NCBI GenBank assembly: GCA_937892105.1
Contig: CALAUZ010000329.1
Location: 1 to 6,176 of the forward strand
Direction of reading: 5' to 3'
From: an uncultured Fretibacterium sp.
GTDB taxonomy: Bacteria > Synergistota > Synergistia > Synergistales > Aminobacteriaceae
Length of the DNA: 6,176 nt
Under the pieces are notes generated by a model. That model ran no database searches and was not told the origin of the DNA. It saw only the letters and a list, made by a program, of their open reading frames with translations. Positions 1 through 6,013 of the stretch are shown in pieces. The translations under genes and the position numbers were made by a program. Within the stretch, counting starts at the first letter, position 1; every line of letters starts with the position of its first letter.

Positions 1-40
1 TTACTTCTGACTTGGCTTCCGCTATATTTACTGCTTTCAA
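1..40 (-). CDS. Possible Phd/YefM-type antitoxin, N-terminus only (cut by window edge)
   Basis: Just downstream of the hsdR stop a new frame reads MKAVNIAEAKSEV if the TTG at 40-38 is used as start. The pattern V-N-I-x-E-A-K at the very N-terminus is the typical opening of Phd/YefM-family antitoxins, which repress their own operon and neutralise a neighbouring toxin (Doc, RelE/YoeB or PIN types). Only 13 codons are visible, so the assignment rests on that short motif and its position. The frame stays open upstream to another TTG at 58-56, which would overlap the hsdR stop by 8 bases. Neither TTG has a clear ribosome binding site, which weakens the call; an upstream ATG is absent. It could instead be chance similarity or the degraded end of hsdR in another frame, but the segment does not resemble the sequence expected to follow LSLCASIV in HsdR. 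Confidence 0.4.
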   Translation of the reverse strand, partial: MKAVNIAEAKSEV

Positions 41-50
41 AATGTGCTGA

Positions 51-2351
51 CTATACAATGGAAGCGCACAGCGATAAAGCCTGACGAAGCATAAAGGCTT
101 CTTTTAAGAAATCTTCGCGCTTCTTTTCCATAGTAACAGCTACGATAAAGTTCACTGCGCCGCTAATGGCTTTTGCGCACTCTAAGTCCGTGCCGTTCAT
201 GAATTTAGAGTAATCATATCCGTGAAAAATATCACGGCAAATTGACAGTTTCTCCAAGAACTTCGGATAAGCGGCATTTGTAACATCAGTATCGCCGTAA
301 TTCTTCTTATCTCTTGCCGTATAATCATTCATAGCTTCTTTCAATGCGGCAGCTATACCGATATAATCAACAATAAGTCCGCCCTCTTTATCCTTAAACA
401 CACGGTTTACTCTCGCTATGGCCTGCATTAAGTTATGACCTTTCATCGGCTTGTAAACGTACATTGTCGAAAGGGAAGGCACATCAAAACCCGTCAGCCA
501 CATATCGACAACAATAGCAATCTTTAACGGATCTCCATCATCTTTGAATTTTCTCGCAAGTTCATCACGATAACTTTTGTTTCCGATGATTTTATGCCAG
601 TCTTCAGGATCGTTATTTCCAGAAGTCATGACCACAGCGACTTTATCTGTCCATGATGGGCGAAGTTTCATAACGCAGTTATAAATCTTTATCGCGATGG
701 CGCGGGAATAAGCAACAATCATCGCTTTGCCCGTTAAAAGGCCAGCTCTGTAATTTTCGTAGTGATTAAGAATATCATCAACAAGTGAGGCTATGGTCTG
801 CTCATTGCCGAGTATAGCCTCCATTTGCCCTAATTCATGTTTGCTTTTCTGGATAACTTCGGGATCGGCATTATCGGCCATTAAGTCATATTCCGCATCT
901 ATCAGCTTCAGTGTCTCTTCGTTCAGCTTCAAATGAATAACGCGGCTTTCGTAATAAACAGGCCGAGTTGCCCAGTCTTCTACTGACTGTGTCATGTCAT
1001 ATACATCAATATAATCACCGAAAACTTCACGGGTATTTCTGTCTTTTAACTCAATAGGAGTGCCTGTGAAGCCGATATACGTTGCATTAGGCAGACTGTT
1101 ACGAATGATACGGGCTGTGCCGATTTTGATTTTCCCCGTGCCGGCATCTGCTTTTTCGGAAAGTCCATACTGCCCGCGATGAGCTTCATCAGCCATGACT
1201 ATTATATTTCTGCGTGTTGATAGCGGCTCACGGGCATCTTCAAACTTCTGCATAGTCGTAAAAATTATGCCGTTTGCCTGCCGCCTTTCGATCAGCGATT
1301 TCAAATGTTCTCGACTCTCGGCTTGTTTGGCTTCCTGACGCAGGAAATCTTTACATTTTAGAAATTGTCCGAAAAGTTGATTATCGAGATCGTTGCGGTC
1401 TGTGATTACAATTATTGTCGGGCTTTCTAGGGCTTCCTGCAAAAGATGAGCATAAAATACCATTGAGAGCGATTTCCCGCTGCCTTGAGTGTGCCATAAC
1501 ACACCGCCCTTCCCGTCGGTAGATGTGGCCTGTTTTGTTGAAACTATAGCTTTCTTGACGGCGAAATATTGATGATAGCCGGCTAAAATCTTGTGTTGTT
1601 TCAATCCTTCATTAGAGAAGCAGATGAAATTCTTGATTATGTCAAGAAGCCGCTGTTTCTCGAATATACCTTCAAAAAATGTGTCGAATTGGGCATATTT
1701 TGTGTTTTCATAGCTTCCGTCTTTGGTCTTCCATTCCATGAAGCGGTCTTCATTTGATGTAATTGTTCCGGCCTTTGATGTCAAATGATCACTCATGACA
1801 CAGATACAATTATAAATAAACATAGACGGAATCTCGTGCATGTAATTTCTGATTTGCAGATATGCTTCCGATGCGTCAGTTTCTTCTCTGGACGGGGATT
1901 TCAGCTCCATTAACACAATAGGCAGGCCATTAAGGAAGAGGAAAATATCGGGACGCTTCGTGCTGTTCTCAATGAAAGTCCATTGATTAGCGATAACAAA
2001 TGAGTTGTTATCGGGATTTTTATAGTCAACGAGATATACAAGCCCTGAAAGTTCCTCGCCAGTTGAGAAATACCGCACCTCAACTCCATGTTGAATGTAA
2101 TCCATGAAGACGGCGTTTTTCTGGATTAGCGAGGCATTATCGAAGTTCTTTAATTTGAAGAGCGCATCATTTATTGCTTCTTCCGGCATAGTCGGATTCA
2201 ATCGGTGCAGAGCGGCATTAAGTTCTTCTTCATAAAGAGGGTTATAAAAATCACGTTCAATATCAGGGCCGTAAACATAACGATAGCCCATGTTCTGAAA
2301 TAATTCGATTATGGAATTTTCATAGTCAGCTTCCGTGTAAAATTCTGACAT
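51..2351 (-). CDS. hsdR: Type I restriction enzyme R subunit (HsdR), C-terminally truncated
   Basis: Motor and nuclease subunit of the type I RM complex: it binds the HsdM2-HsdS core, pulls DNA with ATP and cuts at a distance from the unmethylated site. The 766-residue product starts with the HsdR_N PD-(D/E)XK nuclease: D135 in RPDIFLF, E149-L-K151, and the QxxxY element Q166-Y170. The SF2 motor follows: Walker A HTQGSGKS (287-294), DEAH (388-391), FTGTP (428-432), the VVDMWLTGFDVP segment (614-625) and motif VI QAIARVNR (643-650). The ATG is well fixed by AAGGAG eight bases upstream, 32 bases after hsdS. The oddity is the 3' end: the product stops after LSLCASIV, whereas HsdRs of this kind usually run about 1000 residues, with a helical C-terminal domain after this point. 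All catalytic motifs are present, but the part that in EcoR124I-type enzymes docks onto the methylase is missing. It may therefore be inactive in restriction and could be called a pseudogene. Family assignment is certain; functionality is not. Confidence 0.93.
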   Translation of the reverse strand: MSEFYTEADYENSIIELFQNMGYRYVYGPDIERDFYNPLYEEELNAALHRLNPTMPEEAINDALFKLKNFDNASLIQKNAVFMDYIQHGVEVRYFSTGEELSGLVYLVDYKNPDNNSFVIANQWTFIENSTKRPDIFLFLNGLPIVLMELKSPSREETDASEAYLQIRNYMHEIPSMFIYNCICVMSDHLTSKAGTITSNEDRFMEWKTKDGSYENTKYAQFDTFFEGIFEKQRLLDIIKNFICFSNEGLKQHKILAGYHQYFAVKKAIVSTKQATSTDGKGGVLWHTQGSGKSLSMVFYAHLLQEALESPTIIVITDRNDLDNQLFGQFLKCKDFLRQEAKQAESREHLKSLIERRQANGIIFTTMQKFEDAREPLSTRRNIIVMADEAHRGQYGLSEKADAGTGKIKIGTARIIRNSLPNATYIGFTGTPIELKDRNTREVFGDYIDVYDMTQSVEDWATRPVYYESRVIHLKLNEETLKLIDAEYDLMADNADPEVIQKSKHELGQMEAILGNEQTIASLVDDILNHYENYRAGLLTGKAMIVAYSRAIAIKIYNCVMKLRPSWTDKVAVVMTSGNNDPEDWHKIIGNKSYRDELARKFKDDGDPLKIAIVVDMWLTGFDVPSLSTMYVYKPMKGHNLMQAIARVNRVFKDKEGGLIVDYIGIAAALKEAMNDYTARDKKNYGDTDVTNAAYPKFLEKLSICRDIFHGYDYSKFMNGTDLECAKAISGAVNFIVAVTMEKKREDFLKEAFMLRQALSLCASIV

Positions 2352-2359
2352 TGTATTAG

Positions 2360-2365
2360 CTCCTT
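2360..2365 (-). promoter_or_regulatory. hsdR ribosome binding site
   Basis: AAGGAG lies eight bases before the hsdR ATG (2351-2349), inside the 32-base hsdS-hsdR gap. It is the only gap between genes in the operon, so hsdR has its own strong initiation site rather than depending on overlap. I see no terminator or convincing promoter in the gap. Confidence 0.75.
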
Positions 2366-2383
2366 CTTGTATTTGTGCGCAGT

Positions 2384-3508
2384 TTATAAGTCAATGTCGG
2401 AAACGTCAAGCTCGCCGGACATGAGACGAGGGAGGAGAGAATCGCGAAGTTCGGCGAGTTTTTGATTTTCGAGCTGATTCAAGACAATCATATATCTAAA
2501 CTGTGATAGTGTATTCGATATACTTACTTGTAATTCAAGAGGTACATATGGTACAGCAATAGTTGCCATATCTGCGTAGTTACCTTGCGGAAATGTACCA
2601 GAACGTGATTCTGTTTTTAATGTAAATTCTGCCTCAACATCAGGGAGTAGAAGATACTGATAAAGTAAAAAAGGACTTACTTTTTCTTGTATTGCACGAA
2701 TAACCATAAGCCGTGTAGATGCTATATATTCTGAGGCATCAAATAATACAAGCCCGTAGTGATGGTTTCTTGGTCTTATTTCAGAGTATAGAATATCACC
2801 AAATTTGAAGTGCTTTTTGAAGTGCCCTTTTAATTTTTTATTAGGGACAAATGGTGAAAATGGGAAAATACCCTCAGTAACATCACTACTATTGAGTAAT
2901 CGTACCATTTCATTGGAAACGGGAGAATAATCTAGTATATTACTTGATAATTCGCCGATGGTTATACTTTCGGTACAATCTTTCAGCCATTGGTTAAATA
3001 ATAATGATGCTTGCTGCTCTAAATTCTCGTTTATGCGGTTGTTAAGCTCGATTTTGTCATCAAGCGACGAGAGAATGCCGACGATTTTTTGTTGTATTAT
3101 TAGTTCTGGAATTTGTAAAACCAATGTATTTAAGTTGTTTTGGCTTAATTTAGGTTGTGCGGAACCTGTAATGTATCCAGATAGGTCAATAGAGTTAATG
3201 AGGTAGTATAAAAATCTTAAATCACAGCTTTCATTACTTTGAATGATATGTGCATGATTATTAACCCAAAATTTCCCTGTAACAAGCTGAGCTATATTTT
3301 GTTTCTTTGATTTAAGATTTTCCCCGTCTTCAGCAATTAACATATACGTACCATCAAAAATATAATCATCTATATGGTCAATTACTCCTTGCGCTCCGTA
3401 GTACCTATAGATTCCCTGGCGTTTTGCTCTTTCTATTGATGAAAGCGGGATACGTTTTTTATCACAATTGATAGTTATTTGATCAAAGCGAAAACTATTA
3501 TATTTCAT
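2384..3508 (-). CDS. hsdS: Type I restriction-modification specificity subunit (HsdS)
   Basis: DNA-recognition subunit that sets the target sequence for both methylation and cleavage. The 374-residue protein has the classic two-half layout. Target recognition domain 1 spans about 1-135, with the RYYGAQGVIDHIDDYIFDG and LIAEDGENL signatures. A conserved helical spacer follows (about 136-175, QQKIVGILSSLDDKIELNNR). Target recognition domain 2 covers about 180-325 and a second helical repeat 326-374, with LAELRDSLLPRLMSGELDV. A start at ATG 3508 is preferred over the in-frame GTG at 3514, because GAGGG sits nine bases before the ATG but only three before the GTG. The ATG overlaps the HEPN stop as ATGA. 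Parts of the recognition domains are clearly more A+T rich than hsdM and hsdR (for example, 16 of 60 bases at 3181-3240 are G or C), as expected for swapped specificity domains. The recognised sequence cannot be read from this window. Confidence 0.95.
   Translation of the reverse strand: MKYNSFRFDQITINCDKKRIPLSSIERAKRQGIYRYYGAQGVIDHIDDYIFDGTYMLIAEDGENLKSKKQNIAQLVTGKFWVNNHAHIIQSNESCDLRFLYYLINSIDLSGYITGSAQPKLSQNNLNTLVLQIPELIIQQKIVGILSSLDDKIELNNRINENLEQQASLLFNQWLKDCTESITIGELSSNILDYSPVSNEMVRLLNSSDVTEGIFPFSPFVPNKKLKGHFKKHFKFGDILYSEIRPRNHHYGLVLFDASEYIASTRLMVIRAIQEKVSPFLLYQYLLLPDVEAEFTLKTESRSGTFPQGNYADMATIAVPYVPLELQVSISNTLSQFRYMIVLNQLENQKLAELRDSLLPRLMSGELDVSDIDL
3497..3508 (-). repeat. 12-bp direct repeat, copy at the hsdS start
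   Basis: The first 12 bases of hsdS, ATGAAATATAAT (encoding MKYN), are identical to 4181-4192, the first 12 bases of the MNT gene, in the same orientation and 684 bases apart. Weaker similarity continues upstream through the Shine-Dalgarno region, so that 3497-3528 and 4181-4212 match at 24 of 32 positions by my count. The two copies bracket the MNT/HEPN pair. Confidence 0.8.
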
Positions 3509-3915
3509 TCCCACTCGCCCTCAATTTCATCTAGCTTCTCGTGAAGCAGTCGCTCAAGTACACTAAACGCAGGCGTAAAGCTATCACGAATAAGTAAAAT
3601 CATTTCGTCAATCTCATCATCATTGTAAATGTGCATGAAAGTATTGCGCTTCTTCAGCATAGAAAGCCACACAGCAGCGTCATCAACAAATCCAAGCTTA
3701 TAGCTTAGCTGTAATATCTCTCTCGGCGAGCCTGTTTCAGAGCCAGTTACCCCATGTAGCCTTAATACTTCTTGCAACGCTTTCCATGCAAGCTCAAACG
3801 TCAAATTAAACTGCCCGATTACGCCCGTTCTATAAATTTCGTTTTCGTCAGCCAGCTCAAAATCCGCGCCCTTCAGCACGTTTAGACAATTCGCGAAGTT
3901 ATCGAGTTTTTTCAT
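3505..3915 (-). CDS. HEPN-domain protein, nucleotidyltransferase-substrate-binding family (HI0074-like); predicted RNase toxin of an MNT/HEPN pair
   Basis: A 136-residue all-helical protein matching the NTase_sub_bind family (HI0074, PF08780) in its landmarks: FNLTFELAWKALQEVL (36-51), the SPREILQLSYKLGFVDD segment (63-79), the following W83 and the RN-x3-H-x-Y block. It carries R90, H95 and Y97, exactly the RX4HXY signature. In characterised HepT toxins R and H form the RNase site, and the Tyr is where the partner MNT attaches AMP to block activity. Toxicity is inferred from those residues and the partner; several HI0074-family members have no proven activity. The ATG at 3915 lies inside the MNT gene (17-base overlap), and the stop overlaps hsdS as ATGA, so synthesis should be coupled to both neighbours. 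An acidic tail (KLDEIEGEWE) closes the protein. The family call is firm; the role as toxin is moderate. Confidence 0.88.
   Translation of the reverse strand: MKKLDNFANCLNVLKGADFELADENEIYRTGVIGQFNLTFELAWKALQEVLRLHGVTGSETGSPREILQLSYKLGFVDDAAVWLSMLKKRNTFMHIYNDDEIDEMILLIRDSFTPAFSVLERLLHEKLDEIEGEWE
3518..3522 (-). promoter_or_regulatory. hsdS ribosome binding site within the HEPN 3' end
   Basis: GAGGG nine bases upstream of the ATG at 3508 selects this start over the GTG at 3514. It lies inside the last codons of the HEPN gene, so ribosomes finishing HEPN can restart on hsdS. Confidence 0.6.
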
Positions 3916-4192
3916 ATATCGTAATCCCGTCCCTTTTAATTTCCTCTTTCAATTCACATGCGGTATCGCTATTAAGATTGATTATATCAAAGGACAGTAG
4001 GGAATGAACTTTCTCGTTTATGTCCCAATAAAAGCCATCGAAATTGTTACCACAAACGGCAATATCAATATCGCTTCTCTCTGTGTGTGTTCCTTTAGCG
4101 CGTGAGCCAAATAGGATTACCCTTTCTATGCCATTTTTTTCCGCCAATCTGCAAATATCCCGCTGTACTCTCTGGGGAAGATTATATTTCAT
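3899..4192 (-). CDS. Minimal nucleotidyltransferase (MNT, MntA/HI0073-like); predicted antitoxin AMPylating the HEPN partner
   Basis: A 97-residue pol-beta superfamily minimal nucleotidyltransferase. The core reads ILFGSRAKGTHTERSDIDIAV: G29-S30, ten residues, then D41-I-D43, which is exactly the GSX10DXD signature of MntA antitoxins. A third acidic residue, D69 in LLSFDIINL, is in the expected position of the metal triad. MntA proteins use ATP to add AMP units to the Tyr beside the HepT active site; that activity is known for the family and inferred here. The ATG at 4192 overlaps the hsdM 3' end by 11 bases, with AGGGG nine bases upstream. An in-frame TTG at 4198 is possible but the spacing favours the ATG. 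The 3' end overlaps the HEPN gene by 17 bases. The MNT-before-HEPN order means the antidote is translated first. No promoter of its own is apparent, so expression follows hsdM. Confidence 0.9.
   Translation of the reverse strand: MKYNLPQRVQRDICRLAEKNGIERVILFGSRAKGTHTERSDIDIAVCGNNFDGFYWDINEKVHSLLSFDIINLNSDTACELKEEIKRDGITIYEKTR
4181..4192 (-). repeat. 12-bp direct repeat, copy at the hsdM/MNT overlap
   Basis: ATGAAATATAAT here contains both the MNT start codon and the last codons plus TAA stop of hsdM. It is identical to the start of hsdS at 3497-3508. Joining the two copies would delete the MNT/HEPN pair exactly and leave hsdM ending 11 bases inside hsdS, a normal type I RM junction. Confidence 0.8.
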
Positions 4193-5693
4193 ATCCAAGT
4201 ACCCCTAATTTCTTTTTGATTTCATTTTCCAGCTCATGAGATTTAGTGAACATCTTGCCTAGTTCTTTTGTCAGTCTCGTCATTTTCTCTTCAAACGGTT
4301 CGCCGTCGTCTTCCTGTTCTTTAATCCCTACATAGCGTCCGGGAGTTAGGATATAATCTTGTTTTGAGATGTCCTCTATTGAAGCCACAGCGCAGAAGCC
4401 TTTCACGTCCTCAAGTTTCCCGTTCTGGAATGCCTCGAAAGTATCGGCCAGTTTCTGAATATCGTCATCAGAGAAATCTCTGTGCTTCCTGTCGACCATA
4501 TGACCCATTTTGCGAGCGTCGATAAACAGCGTCTTACCTTTCTGCTTCTTGCCTTTTGTGATGAACCACAATGTAACCGGGATCTGAACGCTGTAAAATA
4601 GCTGTGTCGGCATTGCGATAATTCCTTCGACGAGGCCTGCTTCAATGATTTTCTGGCGTATAGCTCCTTCGCCGCCGGTCTGTGTAGATAATGCGCCGTT
4701 TGCGAGTACGAGTCCGATTTTTCCGTTCGGGGCTAAGTGATGAATCATATGCTGTATCCACGCATAGTTAGCGTTATTTGCTGGAGGCACACCATATTTC
4801 CAGCGAACGTCCTCAAGCAGCTTCTCTTGACCCCATGGGTGATAATTGAAAGGCGGATTTGCGAGAATGAAATCTGCTTTTAACATTGGGTGTAAATCGT
4901 TTGTGAATGTGTCGGCATGGTAAGAGCCAAAGTCTGCATCAATACCGCGAATAGCCATGTTCATTTTAGCCATTTTCCATGTATCGGAATTAGCCTCTTG
5001 ACCATAGATTGATATTGCACCGCGGTTGCCTGAATGAGCCTTGATAAATTTTGCGCTTTGAACGAACATTCCGCCCGAGCCGCAGCAGCAATCATATATA
5101 CGGCAATTTGCAAACGGTCTTAGAATTGAAACAAGGGTCTTAACCACACTTGCAGGAGTATAGAACTCTCCGCCCCCGACCCCTTCTTTTTCTGCAAATT
5201 TGGCAATACAATACTCATATGTCCTTCCTAGAAGATCTTCACTTTTATCAGTATCGCTCATGTCAATGTTGTTGGTGAAGATGTCCACGACATCGCCTAA
5301 TACCTGCTTGTTAAGATCAGGATTAGCATAATTCTTAGGCAGAACGTTTTTTAATGTCTTGTTCTCCGCCTCAATAGCTCGCATTGCCTCATCAATCACA
5401 GTACCGATTTCAGGCGTATGAGCCGCTGAGGCTATTGTACTCCATCTTGCCTCTTTAGGCACAAAGAATACATTTTCTTCTGTGTAAGCGTCGCGGTCAT
5501 CTTCAAAACCATCACCGTCTTTTACAAGTTCCTGATAACGCTTATCAAACGCCGCTGAAATGTAACGCAGGAAGATGAGACCTATGATTACCTTCCTGTA
5601 CTCTGCTGCCGGAATATGTCCCCAAAGGACACAGGCCGCGCCCCACAATTGTTTTTCAAAGCCTATGTTGGCATTTGTTTTTACTTCAGGCAT
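4182..5693 (-). CDS. hsdM: Type I restriction-modification adenine methyltransferase (HsdM)
   Basis: Methylates adenine at N6 using S-adenosylmethionine, as an M2S complex with HsdS, protecting host DNA and forming the core onto which HsdR docks. The 503-residue product has the HsdM N-terminal helical domain (about 8-140, WGHIPAAEYRKVIIGLIFLRY). The N6_Mtase domain follows, with motif X-like GEFYTP (175-180), SAM-binding motif I DCCCGSGGMF (201-210, the DPxxGSGG variant with Cys for Pro) and catalytic motif IV NPPF (279-282). The C-terminal part, about 440-500, is charged and helical and probably packs against HsdS. I start it at ATG 5693, which has AGGGAG six bases upstream. A TTG 18 bases further up (5711) lacks a site and is not preferred. 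Full length for the family, with no broken motif visible, so methylation is likely intact even if restriction is not. The 3' end overlaps the MNT gene, not hsdS as in ordinary operons. Confidence 0.96.
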   Translation of the reverse strand: MPEVKTNANIGFEKQLWGAACVLWGHIPAAEYRKVIIGLIFLRYISAAFDKRYQELVKDGDGFEDDRDAYTEENVFFVPKEARWSTIASAAHTPEIGTVIDEAMRAIEAENKTLKNVLPKNYANPDLNKQVLGDVVDIFTNNIDMSDTDKSEDLLGRTYEYCIAKFAEKEGVGGGEFYTPASVVKTLVSILRPFANCRIYDCCCGSGGMFVQSAKFIKAHSGNRGAISIYGQEANSDTWKMAKMNMAIRGIDADFGSYHADTFTNDLHPMLKADFILANPPFNYHPWGQEKLLEDVRWKYGVPPANNANYAWIQHMIHHLAPNGKIGLVLANGALSTQTGGEGAIRQKIIEAGLVEGIIAMPTQLFYSVQIPVTLWFITKGKKQKGKTLFIDARKMGHMVDRKHRDFSDDDIQKLADTFEAFQNGKLEDVKGFCAVASIEDISKQDYILTPGRYVGIKEQEDDGEPFEEKMTRLTKELGKMFTKSHELENEIKKKLGVLGYEI

Positions 5694-5699
5694 CTTCTT

Positions 5700-5705
5700 C
5701 TCCCT
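5700..5705 (-). promoter_or_regulatory. hsdM ribosome binding site overlapping the upstream stop codon
   Basis: AGGGAG, six bases before the ATG at 5693, decides the hsdM start. Its first bases belong to the TAG stop (5706-5704) of the Rpn-like tail, so translation of that remnant would deliver ribosomes to the hsdM start. Confidence 0.7.
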
Positions 5706-5874
5706 ATGCAAGATCAGCTTTTAGTGAATTGGCAATACTCATAATAACATTTTTAGCCAATTTGCTGTACTTGATTATTTCATTAAGCGGCTTGTGATCG
5801 TGTATCATATCTGTAGCCAAACGCACATCGGCTTTGTCGATGCCTCTTTGTTCGCCTTCAGCTCTTGACTCCAT
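5704..5874 (-). pseudogene. C-terminal remnant of an Rpn/PD-(D/E)XK transposase-family protein
   Basis: The 56 codons from ATG 5874 read MESRAEGEQRGIDKAD, then a helix-turn-helix-like end with LNEIIKYSKLAKNVIMSIANSL. The E-G/R-G rich segment followed by a short helical tail resembles the C-termini of Rpn-family recombination-promoting nuclease/putative transposase proteins, which are normally around 300 residues with an N-terminal nuclease fold. None of that nuclease region is present. The frame extends upstream to an ATG at 5955, but the added residues (MFCSPMYTMYFRC) do not look like the family. No ribosome binding site precedes ATG 5874. I read it as the stump of a gene cut off when the island was assembled, now acting as hsdM leader. 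It could also be a short expressed peptide. Confidence 0.5.
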
Positions 5875-5878
5875 TTTA

Positions 5879-5907
5879 CTTATGTTAATGACAGCAAAAA
5901 ATTTCAA
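5879..5907 (-). promoter_or_regulatory. Candidate sigma70-type promoter for the hsdM operon
   Basis: On the minus strand, TTGAAA (5907-5902) and CATAAG (5884-5879) are separated by 17 bases, matching the TTGACA/TATAAT consensus at 5 and 4 of 6 positions. Transcription would begin near 5872, giving a leader of about 180 bases that carries the Rpn-like tail. Found by eye in an A+T-rich stretch, so chance is quite possible; an upstream promoter beyond a lost gene is the alternative. Confidence 0.3.
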
Positions 5908-6013
5908 CTTGATGGAACAGCGGAAATACATAGTATACATGGGTGAGCAAAACACAAGGTGCTATGTTGTGTATAAAATTTCTGATGATAGCAATAAGAA
6001 AGACCAGAGCAGT

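Noticed and set aside
2958..3206. Plus-strand open frame of 82 codons opposite hsdS
   Set aside because: It lies wholly antisense to the conserved spacer and TRD1 of hsdS, has no ribosome binding site, and its translation has no recognisable family features.
4403..4645. Minus-strand open frame of 80 codons in another phase of hsdM
   Set aside because: It is contained within hsdM coding sequence whose own frame carries clear methylase features; the alternative product is Ser/Arg-rich and looks like an out-of-frame reading.
5694..5711. Upstream TTG start for hsdM adding six residues
   Set aside because: The TTG at 5711 has no ribosome binding site, and the added codons include the AGGGAG that serves the ATG at 5693.
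5875..5955. Extension of the Rpn-like tail to an ATG at 5955
   Set aside because: The extra N-terminal residues are Phe/Tyr/Cys/Met-rich and do not continue the family sequence, so the similarity appears to end near 5874.
5909..5977. Plus-strand promoter for the PPC gene (TTGATG with TATACA, or TATAAA at 5972)
   Set aside because: The first pair has a 19-base spacer and poor matches; the second has no acceptable -35 hexamer. Neither is strong enough to list as a feature.
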